Of a stretch of DNA of 64,000 bases, positions 1-12,900 are shown in pieces. The notes under the pieces are model-generated. The model was given only the letters and a program-made list of their open reading frames with translations, did not search any database and was not told the DNA's origin. This stretch comes from Megamerina dolium (lineage: Eukaryota > Arthropoda > Insecta > Diptera > Megamerinidae), in the NCBI GenBank assembly GCA_963854835.1, contig OY978528.1, forward strand, positions 31,479,335 through 31,543,334, read 5' to 3'. Numbering within the stretch: the stretch's first letter is position 1; each line of letters begins with the position of its first letter. A program made the position numbers and the translations under genes.

Positions 1-1117
1 CTAGCGTAGCTCCCATACAAAGTGTCTGTACTTCTTTTAAATTTAAACTGCTGTAACTTCTACAATCTTCTGTCTAGAATAACCATAATTGACACTTAGA
101 TTAACATGGCAGTGAGAAATAATATGGCAGAAAATCAGTGTGCCACGCCCACTGCTTTTTGGGTCTGCCATACAAAGTTGCGGAAATTAAAAAAAATGTT
201 ACCGGTTATAACTTGCAAACTATTCAGCGTAGAATAACGAGATTTAAGGTGTGGATTAGTATTGTACGAGCAACTAGGTCACAGGAAATGGGCGCACTAC
301 GACCACTGTTTATCGTAGCCCCCATACAAATTTTAAATTGAAACAGCTGTAACTTCGGCAATCTTCTGTCTAGAATAACCATAATTGACACTTAAATTAA
401 TATCGTAGTCGGTAATAATCTAGCAGAAAATCAGTGTGCCACGCCCACTCCTTCATGGGTTTCCCATACAAAGTCGAGTGAATTAAACTAAAATTTTAAG
501 CTCCATAACTTACAAACCATTTAGCATAGGACAACAAGAATTAAGGTATGGATTAGTATTGTACGAGCAACTAGGCTTACAGGAAATGGGCGCGCCACGC
601 CCACTGTTTATCGTAGCCCCTGTACAAAATGAGTGGAATTCTTTTAAATTTAAATAGCTGTAACTTCTGCATACTTCTGTCTAGAACAATTATAATTAAT
701 ACTTCAGCTAATATGGTAGTCGAAAATAATCTGACAAAAAATCAACATGCCACACCCACTTCTTAATGGGGCTTCCATACAAAATTTGGAAAATTAAAAA
801 AAATTTAAACCGCTATAACTTACGAACTATTCAGCGTAGGACAACCAAATTTAAAGAGTGGATTGATATTGATAGGAGTGGATTAAGGAGTGGATTGATA
901 TCTCGGATTTATCTTAAACATTAAAACACCCATAACCTACTAAATAATACGCCTAGGTCAACCCATTGCAACCTAGGTAGTTTAGTATTATAGGCAGAAA
1001 TTATTCCTCAAAAATTGGTGAGGTAGCCTGGTTCTTAATGTAGCTCCTATACAAAGTAGTGGAAGAAAAGGATGGATATACGAGCAAACGTTTTATATAT
1101 ACCTCTACATATGCAGG
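1..1117 (-). repeat. Truncated copy of a tandem-repeat element (same family as 36478-39018)
   Basis: This stretch is built from diverged tandem units of roughly 300 bp. The recurring phrases 'ccatacaaa' and 'gccacgcccact' come back near 15, 325 and 620. It is the reverse complement of the left half of the element at 36478-39018. The shared terminus, 'cctctacatatgcagg' here, ends near 1117. The copy runs off the left edge of the window. It has no coding potential: the short open frames differ between units. Function unknown; it is most simply a non-autonomous repeat with internal tandem structure. Confidence 0.8.
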
Positions 1118-1363
1118 CCATTTTTAATAGAAACATTGCGGCCGAACTCTAAGGGCAACTGGGATCTGAAAAATGCTGTGGGTAGCAAAACGTTGTGGTA
1201 TGCGATAATGAAAAAATAAGACGAGATGGTTCAAGACAAGATGGTATCCGATTTTGATTCGGACTAAAATAAATTATTTCTATAATGAAATACTTTTTTT
1301 GTTTTAATTAAAGAAAATTACTTGCTTAAAAGGCGGTACAAATAGTTATGTTTATTATAGTCT

Positions 1364-1880
1364 AGACAGACGGCAGCCTAATTCCGGATTACCGAGTTAA
1401 TTCGAATTAACTCAGGCATTAACTGCAGCTAATCCGCATTAACTCTATGAGTTAATTCTCAAAATAAAAGAGGATTAGGTCAATTTGCGCTGGCAACACT
1501 GCTGAAAATTTTATATTGTGAATTTTTCTCGATCCATTTTTTAAATTATTAGGTGTATTCGCTAACAAAAAACTTTCAACAATTGTTAACAATTTTCAAC
1601 ATGAAAAGCGTTGGCGAACAAATAAATCCAACTGTCAATTACGAACTGTGAATGTCAATTTACAAGTTTCTGATAGTTTTCAGTTCACGTACTTCTTGTA
1701 GATTTTCTCATATCGAGAGTGACAGATGACAGACATTGATGATGAAAGTAATGTAAGTGAGCAGACCTAATAAAACAGCAATCAGCCGCTTAGTTAATCC
1801 GCAATACTGCCGTCTGTCAGCTTAATATTTTATTCGGATTAAGTGCGCCGGTAATCCGGAATTAGGCTGCCGTCTGTCTA
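1364..1880. mobile_element. MITE with ~30-bp terminal inverted repeats
   Basis: The two ends are inverted copies of each other over about 30 bp, beginning 'agacagacggcagcc' on the left and ending 'ggctgccgtctgtct' on the right. The element is about 517 bp and has no open frame of note. The flanks read CTAG at both ends, so a 2-bp (TA) or palindromic 4-bp target duplication is possible. The interior has a further palindrome near the left end (around 1393-1412) and a second copy of the terminal motif 'ctgccgtctgtc' near 1826. A 3'-truncated relative lies at 24799-25142. The superfamily cannot be assigned from what is visible; it has no transposase and would need one in trans. Confidence 0.85.
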
Positions 1881-2494
1881 GGCTATTATACAATAAGTGT
1901 TTGAAGACCGATTAAAATGAATTGTATGGAGTATTGTTTATATGACATTATTATTTATTGTCAAAAATTTACTGCTGGGAATAAATATTTCATTTTACAT
2001 AGCAAATTAACAAAATTTTCACACCACAGGAAAAATATTATTCACCATTTTTCTCCATAGAACTTTACTACCCATTCGCACACACTCTTTGTGTAAAAAT
2101 GTGGAAAATTCAACAAATCTTCATCAAAATTCTCAACTTAATCAGATTTTTTGAAAAAAATTCGAGTATGAGTTATGTAACACATTGCATTTGAGTATAA
2201 TAAACTGAAAGTTTGAAGAAGCCGCGAGTTACCGTTGATTTTTTGCATTTCTTGTTGAAGGTGTTGGTCATTTTCTTCCAGCTCGATTTCATTTGTATAT
2301 GGAAGAAAATGAACAGAATCGTCAACATTAATAATTGTTAAAAATCTGGGACACTATCGGAATAAATAATATTGCAAAAAGCACATGAACCACACATCAC
2401 TATTTAATGTGGCTCAACAACCCCAATATTTTTATTCACATCGAGCTTCTCTTTTAATATTGTTGTATGTGATAACTTTTTGGACATTATTAAA
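1881..2494. other. Unassigned AT-rich DNA with one hairpin
   Basis: No gene recognised. The only structure noted is a perfect 13-bp inverted repeat (2268-2280 with 2300-2312, arm 'tcattttcttcca') separated by 19 bases. It may be a relic of a small inverted-repeat element. Confidence 0.5.
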
Positions 2495-2632
2495 AGGGAC
2501 CAGTTTATATTAGCCGGTTATGAACGGCAGAACCCTTGTGACATCACAGAGGTTTTTTAGAAGCATTTTCTTCTGCCGGTGATTAATCCCAGGGCCTACC
2601 GATCAGAAAGTCAACACACTAACCGCTGGCTT
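2495..2632 (-). mobile_element. tRNA-derived SINE, diverged partial copy A
   Basis: Read on the minus strand, the copy begins with a tRNA-like head ('cggttagtgtgttgac') and ends with the family tail motif 'ttctgccgttc' followed by a short stretch ending in 'ctggtcccttt'. The same head and tail occur in copies at 8945-9158 and 47004-47233. This copy lacks much of the middle region. SINEs are transcribed by RNA polymerase III and mobilised by a partner LINE; the partner is not identifiable here. Confidence 0.6.
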
Positions 2633-2640
2633 AAAAATGA

Positions 2641-5600
2641 AATTCGATGTAAGCAATTGTTAAGTGGATTATATCAATCTCGATTTTGTTTTTCAAGAGT
2701 TTTAATTTCTTGAATTTAGTAAAGTTTTCCATTATCACTTTTGAGAGCTTTACTTGCAAATAAGAACTTTTTAGAAAAATTATTTTTCTAAAATTTATTT
2801 CATAACTGTATTTAAGCTATTTTACTTCTATATTAAAGAATTTTTTTGTAAAATTGATCATAGGGAAAGAGGCCTAAATCGCAATTAGCCCAAAATGGAC
2901 AACATATCTTACTAATCATCATATATTATATCATATACCAAAACAGCATACATATAAAATCATAATTAATATTCATATTTTAAAGGATTTAATTTTCATT
3001 AATTCGAGGTATGAACTAAAAATTTATGGCTCAGATTTTAAAAAAATTCAATTTTTAACTATAAACTGCTCTTTTGAATATTTACAAAAAAGAATTGAAA
3101 CCATTTTCACTGCTTTTTCCTTGTTTTAATTTCGTAAGAGTCATGAGAATTTTCAAGATAGCAAAAATCGGTTGAATACAAATATTTTTATATTCAAACA
3201 ATATGAGAGGGAGTAATCGAAATTAATTAAACCATTTGAACAACGGATCGAAATCACGCATAATCAAGTTGAATCCACATATTACCAGTCAAATCATACG
3301 CCTTATGCACGAACATTGTGCTTAACACTCAATTAATTACATGTATTACGTTCTTTCATTTCTATTTTGCGTTTAGATTTCCTTTTATTATTGATTTATA
3401 GTACATGAAATAAGTTGTGGTGTAGTTGTTGTTACCGAAGTGCTAACACCTGGAATAAATACTCCTGATGGTATCCGTACTAGATTTTTTGGAGTTACAG
3501 CAGCAGTCAGCACCTGTCAAAGTTAGGTAGTCAATATAAATACAATGTAATACAATAGTTGTCATTTTATCATGGAAAGATAAAATGACACGCCTCAATA
3601 ATGCTTTCAATTTTCTTTGAAAATTAATGTTCAATTCGTTCGCATAGGATTGAGTTTTCACTTGAAAATATGGAACACATCGATCGAGACGAAATGTGAT
3701 TTCAACAGGGTGGCGTCGATTTGTTCAAAACATAATTAATTTAATTGGCCTCCAACATCAAATGATTTAAAGCCGCCAAATTATTTTTTGCTTGTTATTT
3801 TGCATGTTTATTCATTTTCGATCGAGAAGCCAATATTGAAGGAGCTATAGCAGAGATAATACATATCTCCAAAATCTCAAAACTAATGACATTGGAATTG
3901 CCACTGCTTAAGTTAAATAATAAAAATTGCGCCTTTTTAATAAGTTGTTTCTTATAGTTAGTATGCCTTTAGGATGAAGTTCAAGGCTACGGCCCTCTTT
4001 ATTTGTTATGTTTTTAAACAATAATAATATTTTATATTCGTAAGAAAAAAAAACCCATTTAATTTTTTTTTACCTAAATTCTACAAAAGTAACAATACAC
4101 ATACATAATAAGTACGTGCGTACGCACTATGACACATATTAGTATTCAAGCAAAAATACCCATTCATAGTATAACCGGCAATCAATACTAAGAGGGCTTT
4201 AAAATTGTAAAGCGTTAGTGTTTCACGTGCTGTTAGTGTACACTGATATGTACGTAAATTAAACACTGGAGCACATGTTTCTATAAACTGCCAATACTAT
4301 CTCAGATTAAAAAAAAAAAAACACGAATACTTTGTGTCCTCGTAGTTTGTTGTTGTTGTTCTGGCCAAACTCGCTTATTGTAGCATAACATACGTCAGAA
4401 GTAAATAAATCGGACAGACAGACAGACCACTTGTTTACAAACAATACTTTTCGTTCGTTTTGAAACAACTTTTCTCTCCGTTAGAGAATCAAATGTAAAT
4501 CTCAATCTGAACCTAGTTGAGGTACACACAAGTACAGTATGTAAATGTTGGCCACACGCTTATTTGTTATGGCATTATTGCATGTTTCGTTACATATTAA
4601 TTCAGACGGCTACAATGCGAAACTGATTCAAACTGCTTTTTGCCGGTATTATGTAGATTCTAAAAACTTAACAGCAATAATGAAAAGGGATTAACCTGTT
4701 AATAAATATTTGTAGGTACTCTAAAAAAAGTAATTGTACATATTTTGTTTTCTAATTGAAACTGTACAAGATTTTAAAAAACTTTCTGCATATGTAATAT
4801 TTAGTTTCTACTAAAGAATTTTATAAAAATATGTATACCTATATTAAGTAAAAATATAAATGCAGAAAAATATTCTAATATTTCATCTCAATATCAATTA
4901 TAGTTAGGGAGAGAAAATTTTGAAATTTTATTTTGCCTCAGAAATAATTTTTAATAAATTCATTTTATAATATTTTTAGAAAAAACTTTATGTGCTACAG
5001 AATCAATTAAAATGATGTTTAGAATAGCACAATCTAGTACAGTGTTCCCAAGAAAAACGTATTCAAGTTCTTCAAAATGTCATTAAAAATATTCTAGTTA
5101 AAGTGAATCATTAAAGCCTTCAGAATCGATCATTCAAACATTTTTATTCATTTCTACTATTCAGCGGTAGAAAATGGGTTAAGTTTCGTTTATCTAAATT
5201 TATAAATTCTGTCATTATTGCTTATGTGTTTACGATGGATTAGATACAAATAGTTGTTATAATACATACTATTGGTATCAGGTTTCTTTCTATGTATGCA
5301 TAGTAATTGATAACAAAAATTCTAAATTTTAATGAGTTGCGGTCAAAACGTTCAATTATGTAGCAACATTTTAAGATTTTCCAAGACCTAAAGTATGTCA
5401 TATTGTAAGCTTAACAAAAATACATATTATTGAGTGTCCACATCCTCATAATTATATGCGTTATTTCAACACGCTAGAAACATAGTATTCAGATCATCTT
5501 TACTAGGGCGAATAACATTTTTAAACACTTTAGTAAAATTGTATTATTGTCATTATGACAATATTTAATGTTAATATATATTGTGAATCAACCAAATACA

Positions 5601-5810
5601 CATGTATAAAAATTTATATCCAGATATAAATATACTTATCCTGTAGTAAAATTAAGATCTAGTACGGTTGTGTACTAGTTTTGTGGCTGGAACAAATGAG
5701 CCAGTTCAATAACTAGAGAAACTTGAATGTTTAGATTCACTATATTATTTAAAATGAATGATATATAGACACTGTCAAGTGATTAGCTTTTAACGCAACA
5801 ATATGTTACA
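2641..5810. other. Unassigned AT-rich intergenic DNA
   Basis: No coding region, RNA gene or transposon could be supported over about 3.2 kb. Open frames are short, low in complexity and unlike any protein family I recognise. Scattered poly-A/T runs only. Confidence 0.6.
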
Positions 5811-5814
5811 GATT

Positions 5815-6110
5815 AGCAACGTTGGTAGAGCGATGGTTATAGAACGTACGATAGCAGGACGCACGATGGTGGGTAACACGGTTCAAAACTCGGCGAATAG
5901 TAAAAAATAGGCAAATTTTAAAATGATTTAAGTGAATATGGATATGGATAAGCATTATTTATATGGATGAGAATTATAATGCAATGAATGAAAATAAATT
6001 ACTTGATCGGGTACCAAGGTTCGAATTGCGGCGAAGAGTAAAAGTTTTAATAATTTAAATTAATGTATAAATGAGAATTAATATGCAACGAATGAAAATA
6101 TATTGTTCTT
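5815..6110 (+). repeat. tRNA-like head followed by an imperfect direct repeat
   Basis: The segment 'gttggtagagcgatgg' (about 5820) resembles a pol III A box and 'ggttcaaaactcggcg' (5880) a B box, at roughly tRNA spacing. The region starting at the B-box-like motif is then repeated: 'ggttcgaattgcggcgaag' at 6018 is followed by the same order of motifs (gaatagtaaaa, gatgagaatta, atgcaa-gaatgaaaat) seen after 5880. This looks like a SINE whose body has been partly duplicated. It is distinct from the SINE family at 2.5, 9.0 and 47.1 kb. Low-moderate confidence because only one locus is seen. Confidence 0.4.
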
Positions 6111-6149
6111 TATTCACTTAAACCGGTCAATCGGCATATCATGTGACAG

Positions 6150-7001
6150 CGTGATATGTGCAAATTAATAACCGGCCTTTTTTTGTACTCAATAATCATT
6201 TATTTTTATGAATTCTGTAGAAACATGTCATCCATAGTATTGTCTATCAGAAACTATGACATTTCCCCATCTTTCTGGCAATTTATGGATTCCATCCCAA
6301 AAGAACTTTGCCGGCTTGGCGGCCAAAAACGAATCGAGCCAATTTTTGGTTCCGGTGACTGAAGTGAAGTGTAAGGGTGTTCTGCTTGGACCGGAAAAAG
6401 TGGTAATCTGAAGGCGCCAGGCCTGGACTATGAGGTGGGTGAGGTAAAAATTCCCATCCGCTATTAGCAAGATTGCTTTTGACCGGAATAGCAAAGTGTG
6501 GCCGTGTGTTGTCATGATGAAAAATTACCGATTCGTGTCTGCTCGCATATTCCGGTCGTTTCTCGATTATTGCTCTCTTCAATCGCATCAGTTGTTGTCA
6601 GTACAGCTCTCCCGTAATCGTTCGACCAGCTGGTAATGTCTCCAAATCCTCGTCTTCAAACTTGTTCTACTGTCCAGAGCGTTTTTTGTCATTGATATCA
6701 AAATCACCGTTTTTGAAGCACACAAACGACCGTGCATTGGATAGAGAATTATCGCCATACAATTCCATAAGCAAACGATGACTTTCAGCCTCACTTTTCT
6801 TTGCAACAAAGTAACTTAACAAAACTTCCCGCAAATGCTGGTTTTTTTTCGTCAATTATCAAAATTTTCCATCGTGAAAAAAATGTTGCGTACTACCAAA
6901 TTGAGGCATTTGAAATGACATTTCGGACAATGATGTACAACATCGCACTTACGCGTGCCGCCATGTACCGTAAAAGGCCGGTTAGTAATTCACACATCCA
7001 A
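6150..7001 (-). mobile_element. mariner element with internal deletion
   Basis: Imperfect terminal inverted repeats sit at both ends; the shared core 'taaccggcctttt' lies at 6169 and, inverted, at about 6971-6983. A TA dinucleotide borders the right end. The element is about 850 bp, against about 1.3 kb for a complete mariner, because the middle of the transposase gene is missing. It is therefore non-autonomous. Confidence 0.8.
6228..6855 (-). pseudogene. mariner transposase pseudogene, internally deleted
   Basis: The N-terminal piece (from 6855) carries the mariner helix-turn-helix start with the family phrase 'AESHRLLMELYGDN'. The C-terminal piece holds the second catalytic aspartate motif 'FHHDNTRPH' and the third, 'LAPSDYHFF', at the DD34D spacing. 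The centre, including the first catalytic aspartate region (TGDEKW in the family), is deleted: the join runs from the conserved acidic 'KFEDEDLETLP' directly into the 'TITGELY' segment. Frameshifts and a stop break what remains. It is similar to the element at 51869-53132. No functional transposase can be made. Confidence 0.85.
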
Positions 7002-7003
7002 TA

Positions 7004-8944
7004 AATTCGCCAGTTGTAACAAAGGATATTGGATAGAGGCCGAACTAATTGCTGGTTCCTTAGAACTAGTAAATACAATAGTTGCGAACTAGTTTTTCTC
7101 ACTGTAGGGCACATACATACGTTCATTTATAAATTTAGTATACTCGTAGTATACATAAGTATATGTAAATATATATTGTGTTTTTTTTCTGCTCATTTAA
7201 TATGTTTTGAATAAGGGGATATTTTTTTAAAATTACGTACGTACATATACGATAATTTAGTATAATGATTTTACCTATTGAAATACTTATACATACTCGC
7301 TTAAAAGAAATTCAAAATTCATTTACGCAGCTAATATAATGTAGAATATTTAGATCAGACTTAATATGAATAAATTATTATATTTAAAATTTGGAATCGT
7401 TATTTTATAAAAAACAAACAATCTCTGATAGTTTTTTCATAACCATATGTACTACTTTAGGATCACGTGTAAGCTTACTAATATAGGATTACTTTTGTAA
7501 ATGTATATGACACCATGTACATATGTACATATTATAAGAAGAATTCTATAATTCACAAGACCGCAAAACGTCCAAATAAGTAATAATCATTTTTGCCGTG
7601 TATTAAATTACAAATTCAATAAATGTTATTAATCGATGCAACCATAATTTATAACACAACAGATACATGTGTAATTATTTTAATGCTTCAATAAGATGTG
7701 GTAGCATAAATTTAATGGAATTATTTACCATGGGTCAAATCAATGGTTACAAATTCAATTTGTTATTCTGATCAAATAAACCAAATTCATTTAAAATGCA
7801 GTATATATGGGCCAACATTGTCAATATATGTATATTCATATCCACATGTAAATACGTATCTAACGCATCTTAATTTACAACTCCCTTTTTTTTGTATTTG
7901 CGATTGTGATATTGATGGATGTGTGATGGAAGTGTTAATAATACTATCACGCACCTGTTTGATTCCGTAATCAATATTAACTACAAGAAATGACACATTG
8001 AAGGACAATTCCATTTAGTAGTATTTTACGAAATTTATTTAACTGGTAGGTTAAGTCTAATTGTTCTTTTGGCGAAAACTGTCTGAAAAAGCGAGTCCAT
8101 AGAAGAAAAAAAAAAAACATTCCCTACCAATGTAGTTGTATTAAAATAAACTAATACTTTACTCAAACATTTTTTTATCAATGACGTATGTACAATAGTA
8201 TATACTATGTTTACTAAAGTACTGACACCTATAAAATCAGTTGTTATGCTCAAATAATTAGGTTCTGATGTACAAAAGTGATAAAAAAAAAAATTAACAA
8301 ATAATCATAGTTGCAAAATCTTGTAGTTAACTTGTTTATCCTCATCGCCATAATCAATAAAATCTAAAAACATGATTAATTCGAATTCTCTTTGTTACAT
8401 ACACCTATTCCAATTTATGTACATATACATATATGCTAATTAAATTATGCATTTTAAGCAAATCTAGTAGGTACACATACTCATATACGCATACATTTTC
8501 ATTAGAGTGGGGCGAATATTTCACAGTCAAAGTGTAGATCAAAAATAAATCTATGGATGATATTGAGCAGAAATTTAATTCATATTTTTGCAATTAAAAT
8601 ACGAAAAATTAATAATTGTCCAAAGGTGCAGGGATTAAAATAAATAAAAAGGGATTACCATAAGAGCCATTACGGATCAATACACTTGGAGCCTTTCTTC
8701 CAAGTTTATAGCAGTCTGTCTTGACACACTGGACAATCTATCACTTTAGAGAAAGTCATATCGGCCTGGAGCCGTGTTATGAGATACTACATGGTCTTCA
8801 GCCTACTCACTCTTTGAGGACTGGACAAAAAGCTTATCGATATCCTTCTGGAACAACATCCACGGCCTAAGGAAATCCAAATAATTCACCAGTCTAAATA
8901 CAGCGTTCAGTCCCTAACCTAATTTAAGATTGCTCCCAGGCTTC
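7004..8944. other. Unassigned AT-rich intergenic DNA
   Basis: Nothing supportable as a gene. Open frames of 60-77 residues on both strands are unlike any known family. The stretch 8640-8940 is less AT-rich than its surroundings and may be an unrecognised old transposon next to the SINE. Confidence 0.5.
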
Positions 8945-9158
8945 TTATTAGGCTACCGGTTCCGAACGGCAGAAAACTTGTGACAGCACTTTTTCTGAGT
9001 TTTTTTTCATAGCTCTTTTAAAATCTTTTTCATGGCAAAATGTTTACTGCCGGAAGAATTGCCAATTGCTTGCCGACAAGTGGGTATGGTTCGAAAAAGA
9101 AATCTATTGGATATTAAAGTTGTCTTCAGCCAACGCACTAACCACTGAGCTACGCCAA
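8945..9158 (-). mobile_element. tRNA-derived SINE, copy B
   Basis: On the minus strand the copy starts with a clear pol III A box, 'gcgtagctcagtggttag', exactly as in a tRNA 5' half, and ends in the family tail 'ctgccgttcggaacc'. Compared with copy C (47004-47233) it lacks about 40 bp containing the B box, so it has probably lost its own pol III promoter. Shared body motifs include 'acttgtcggcaagcaattg' and 'ctcagaaaaagtg'. Confidence 0.75.
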
Positions 9159-9163
9159 CATCT

Positions 9164-9942
9164 TCTCTTTACTTCCCTTTTCTTCACCATCTTACCACCA
9201 CATATGCCCCTTGTATCGGCCGCTTTACCAATTTGGTAAAGGTATTTCCGGCAGTATTCGTTCTCAGGAAAAAATTGCGCTTATATTTGAATTCAGGTTT
9301 GCTATCCATTTACCTCTGGAAACTGTATTCCATCTTTCCTGTCACACCAATTGTATTCGTTATTTTATTTCGTACTCATTTCCCGTAGCTGCATTCCTAT
9401 GTTACAGTTTCCACATATTTTTACGCTCTTTTACTGCCTGTGTTTTGCCGTTAGCGTGTCTAAGTTGTGAGTTTAGAATCGAGTATCAATTCCTAATACC
9501 TCAATTCCTAATACCTTCATAATATATATTGTTTTTTGCATTTGTGGTATCGCTAGATGGAGTATCTTTGCTTTCACGTCGCAAGTCATTTTCTTGTCCT
9601 CAGCATGACCTGATATACCTTTCCTTGAGTGGCAGGGGTGTTTCGAGTGACGATCACTGCTCATATATGAACAGCAAAAGTCACAAAGATAGTGTCGACC
9701 ATTATTTCAATTTCCAATATTTTTTTTACGCTCCAAAGATCGGGCCATAGAATTGATCCCTAAATAAATAAAAAAAGTTATAAATTAAATTCAGGTATAA
9801 CATTGGGAAAAAATGAGGATCATGTTTGCTTAAAATAAATATAATTGAAATTTAATTTTTGCTGGACACAAATTTAAAGAGATACATTTATGCGTTCAAT
9901 TGTATGAGTCAGGTCATGAGGCTGTATGAGTCAAAGCAGAAA
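9164..9942. other. Unassigned region, possibly old transposon
   Basis: A 103-residue open frame (9211-9522, +) and a 63-residue one (-) are present, but neither resembles a known protein. Base composition is somewhat more balanced than the neighbouring AT-rich DNA, which could indicate a decayed element. A short direct repeat 'caattcctaatacct' occurs near 9490 and 9505. Confidence 0.4.
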
Positions 9943-9957
9943 TGAATATAAAATACT

Positions 9958-12900
9958 TACTTACTTTACTTACTTACTTATGTGGCCATAACAACCGAAT
10001 ATCGATTTAGGCCGAAAATAACATGCTTCGCCAGCCATCTCTGTTCTTCGCTAGCTGGCGCCAGTTAGAAATTCCAAGCGCCGTCAGGTTCTCCAGTACT
10101 TGGTCTTTCCACCGGAGGTTTGGTCTTCCTCTTTTGCGTCGTCCTCCAGCGGGTTCCGAATATAACACCTTCTTAGCTGGAGCGTGTTCTTCCATTCGCT
10201 CGACATGACCTAGCCAGCGCAGCCGCTGGATTTTGATGCGCTTTACTATGTCAATAGTAAAGGTCCAAAGATCTTGCGTAGGACTTTTCTCTCGAAAACT
10301 CCAAGTATTCGCTCATCCGAGGTGGAAATTGTCCAGGCTTCAGCGCCATATGTTAGGACAGGCATGATGAGAGACTTGTAGAGTGTAGTTTTCGTTCTTC
10401 GAGAGAGGGCTCGACTTCTCAATTGCTTACTCAGCCCAAAGTAACACCTGTTAGCAAGAGTTATCCTACGCATGATCTCCAAGCTGACGTCGTTACTGAT
10501 GTTAATGCTGGTTCCAAGATAGACAAAGTCCCTTACTACTTCAAAAGCGTAGTTGTCAACAGTGACGTGGTGTCCAAGACGCCGGGACTCTTTGTTTGTT
10601 GACACTAGATACTTCGTCTTGCCCTCGTTCACCGTGAGACCCATCCGACGCGACTCTCTTTCCAACTCTGAGAGTGCTGCACTGACTGCTCGCGTGTTCA
10701 TGACGATTATGTCAATATCGTCGGCATACGCTAACAGCATGACACTTTTGTTGAAGATAGTGCCATTATGTCGTAGATCAGCAGCTCGTATTATTTTCTC
10801 CATAATAAGATTGAAGAAGTCGCACGATAACGAATCACCTTGTCTGAAACCCCGTTCGGTATTAAACGGTGCGGAGAGGTCCTTCCCAATTTTCACTGTA
10901 CAACGGGAGTTATGCAGTGTCATTCTACAAAGTCGAATGAGCTTTACAGGAATACCGAACTCAGACATTGTTGCGTAGAGGTAATCCCTTACCGGACTGT
11001 CGAAAGCGGCTTTATAATCAACAAATAGGTGGTGTGTGTCGATCTGTTTTTCTTGGGTCTTCTCCAGGATTTGGCGCAGTGTGAAAATCTGGTCGATGAT
11101 GGATTTACCAGGTCTGAAGCCACACTGATAAGGTCCAATCAGGTTGCTGAGCATAGGCTTCAACCTTTCACACAGTACGCTCGATAGAACCTTGTATGCG
11201 ATGCTCAGGAGACTTATTCCACGGTAGTTGGCGCAAATTGTGGGGTCACCTTTTTTATGTACAGGACAGAGAACACTGAGCCTCCAATCATCAGGCATGC
11301 TTTCATCCGACCATATTCTGCTTATGAGCTGGTGCATGCGGGTGAGCAGCTCATCGCCTCCGGTCTTAAACAACTCGGCAGGCAGGCCAACAGCACCTGC
11401 AGCTTTGTTGTTCTTCAGCCTTAAAATGGCCGTTTTAACCTCGTCATAGTCGGGTGGTGGAACATCAACACCATCATCTGTAATTGGAGTTATCGGGCAA
11501 TCTCCTCCACTGGCGGAATTGTTCGTAGCATCGCCATTCAGTAACGTGGAGAAGTGTTCCCTCCATAGGCTCAGTACACTCTGGACATCCGTAACCAGAT
11601 TCCCATTTCCATCACGACAAGAAGAGGCTCCGGGATTTAAACCTCCACTTAGGCGCTTGATCTTTTCGAAGAATTTTCGAGTCTCATTCTTGTCGGTACA
11701 CATCTCTATCTCCTCACACTCACGTCTTTCCAACTCCCTCCTCTTGCGCCTGAAAAGACGTCTCTCTGCACTCCTTTTCTCTCTGTACCGCTCCTTAACA
11801 GCTCGCGTTGCGCCTGCACGCAGGGTTCTTCTGTAGGCGGCGTCTTTCTCTGCGGTAGCGTCGCGACACTCCTGATCATACCACTCATTCCTCAGAGGCC
11901 GGTAGTAACCGATTACCTCCTCGGCAGCAGTAGTCATGTATCATCAAGTGGGGGAGTGTTCTGCATAAGCAGATCCGATAGTCGAGTGGAAAATGCATCT
12001 GCTGTCTCTGGTGATTGCAGCTTACTGACGTCGAGCTTTCTCTGTGTGGGACTTCTCTTGTTATTTGCGACACATAAGCGTGTGCGCACCTTAGCTGCAA
12101 CAAGGTAGTGATCCGAGTCGATGTTGGCACCACGGATCGATTTCACGTCCATCACACTGGAAGCATGCCTTCCGTCAATCACCACATGATCAATTTGGTT
12201 TCTTGTACGATGATCTGGAGACAGCCATGTCGCTTTGTGGATGTCGAGATGCTGGAATCTGGTACCACCAATTACCATGTTTCGTGCTGCGGCGAAGTCG
12301 ATCAGCCTCATTCCGTTATCGGAGGTGTTCTGGTGGAGGCTGAATTTTCCGACAGTTGGACCAAAGGTACCTTCCTTGCCCACCCTGGCATTAAAGTCGC
12401 CAAGCACGATTTTGATATCGTGGCGGGGACAGCGGTCATAAGCTTCTTCGAGGCGCTGAAAGAAGCTCTCCTTGGTCACATTGTCCTTCTCATCCGTCGG
12501 AGCGTGGGCACATATAAGGCTGATGTTGAAAAATTTCGCCTTGATGCGGATTGTGGCCAGCCGTTCGTTCACAGGCGTGAACTGTGAGACAAGATGTCGT
12601 AGTCTCTTGCTGACCAAAAATCCACATCCTAATTCGTGCCTTTCAGCATGGCAACTGTAGTAGATGTCACGCTCTTTTGGAGCAGCCCTGTCCTGTCCAT
12701 CGCATTTCCTGGAGAGCGGTGATGTCAGCTCTGTATTTTTCGAGGACATCAACCAGCTGGATAGAGGCACCCTCCCTATAAAGGGATCGGACATTCCAGG
12801 TGCATATCCGTAAATCGTGGTCCTTTTTTCGTTTGCGGGGGTCATCAACAAAAGCGGTAGTCCTTATCCGAGGCATATTTGTTTTTTTCATTGGGGGGGT

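Noticed and set aside
12108..12587. 159-residue + strand frame
   Set aside because: Antisense to the RTE endonuclease; the minus-strand reading has all the catalytic motifs.
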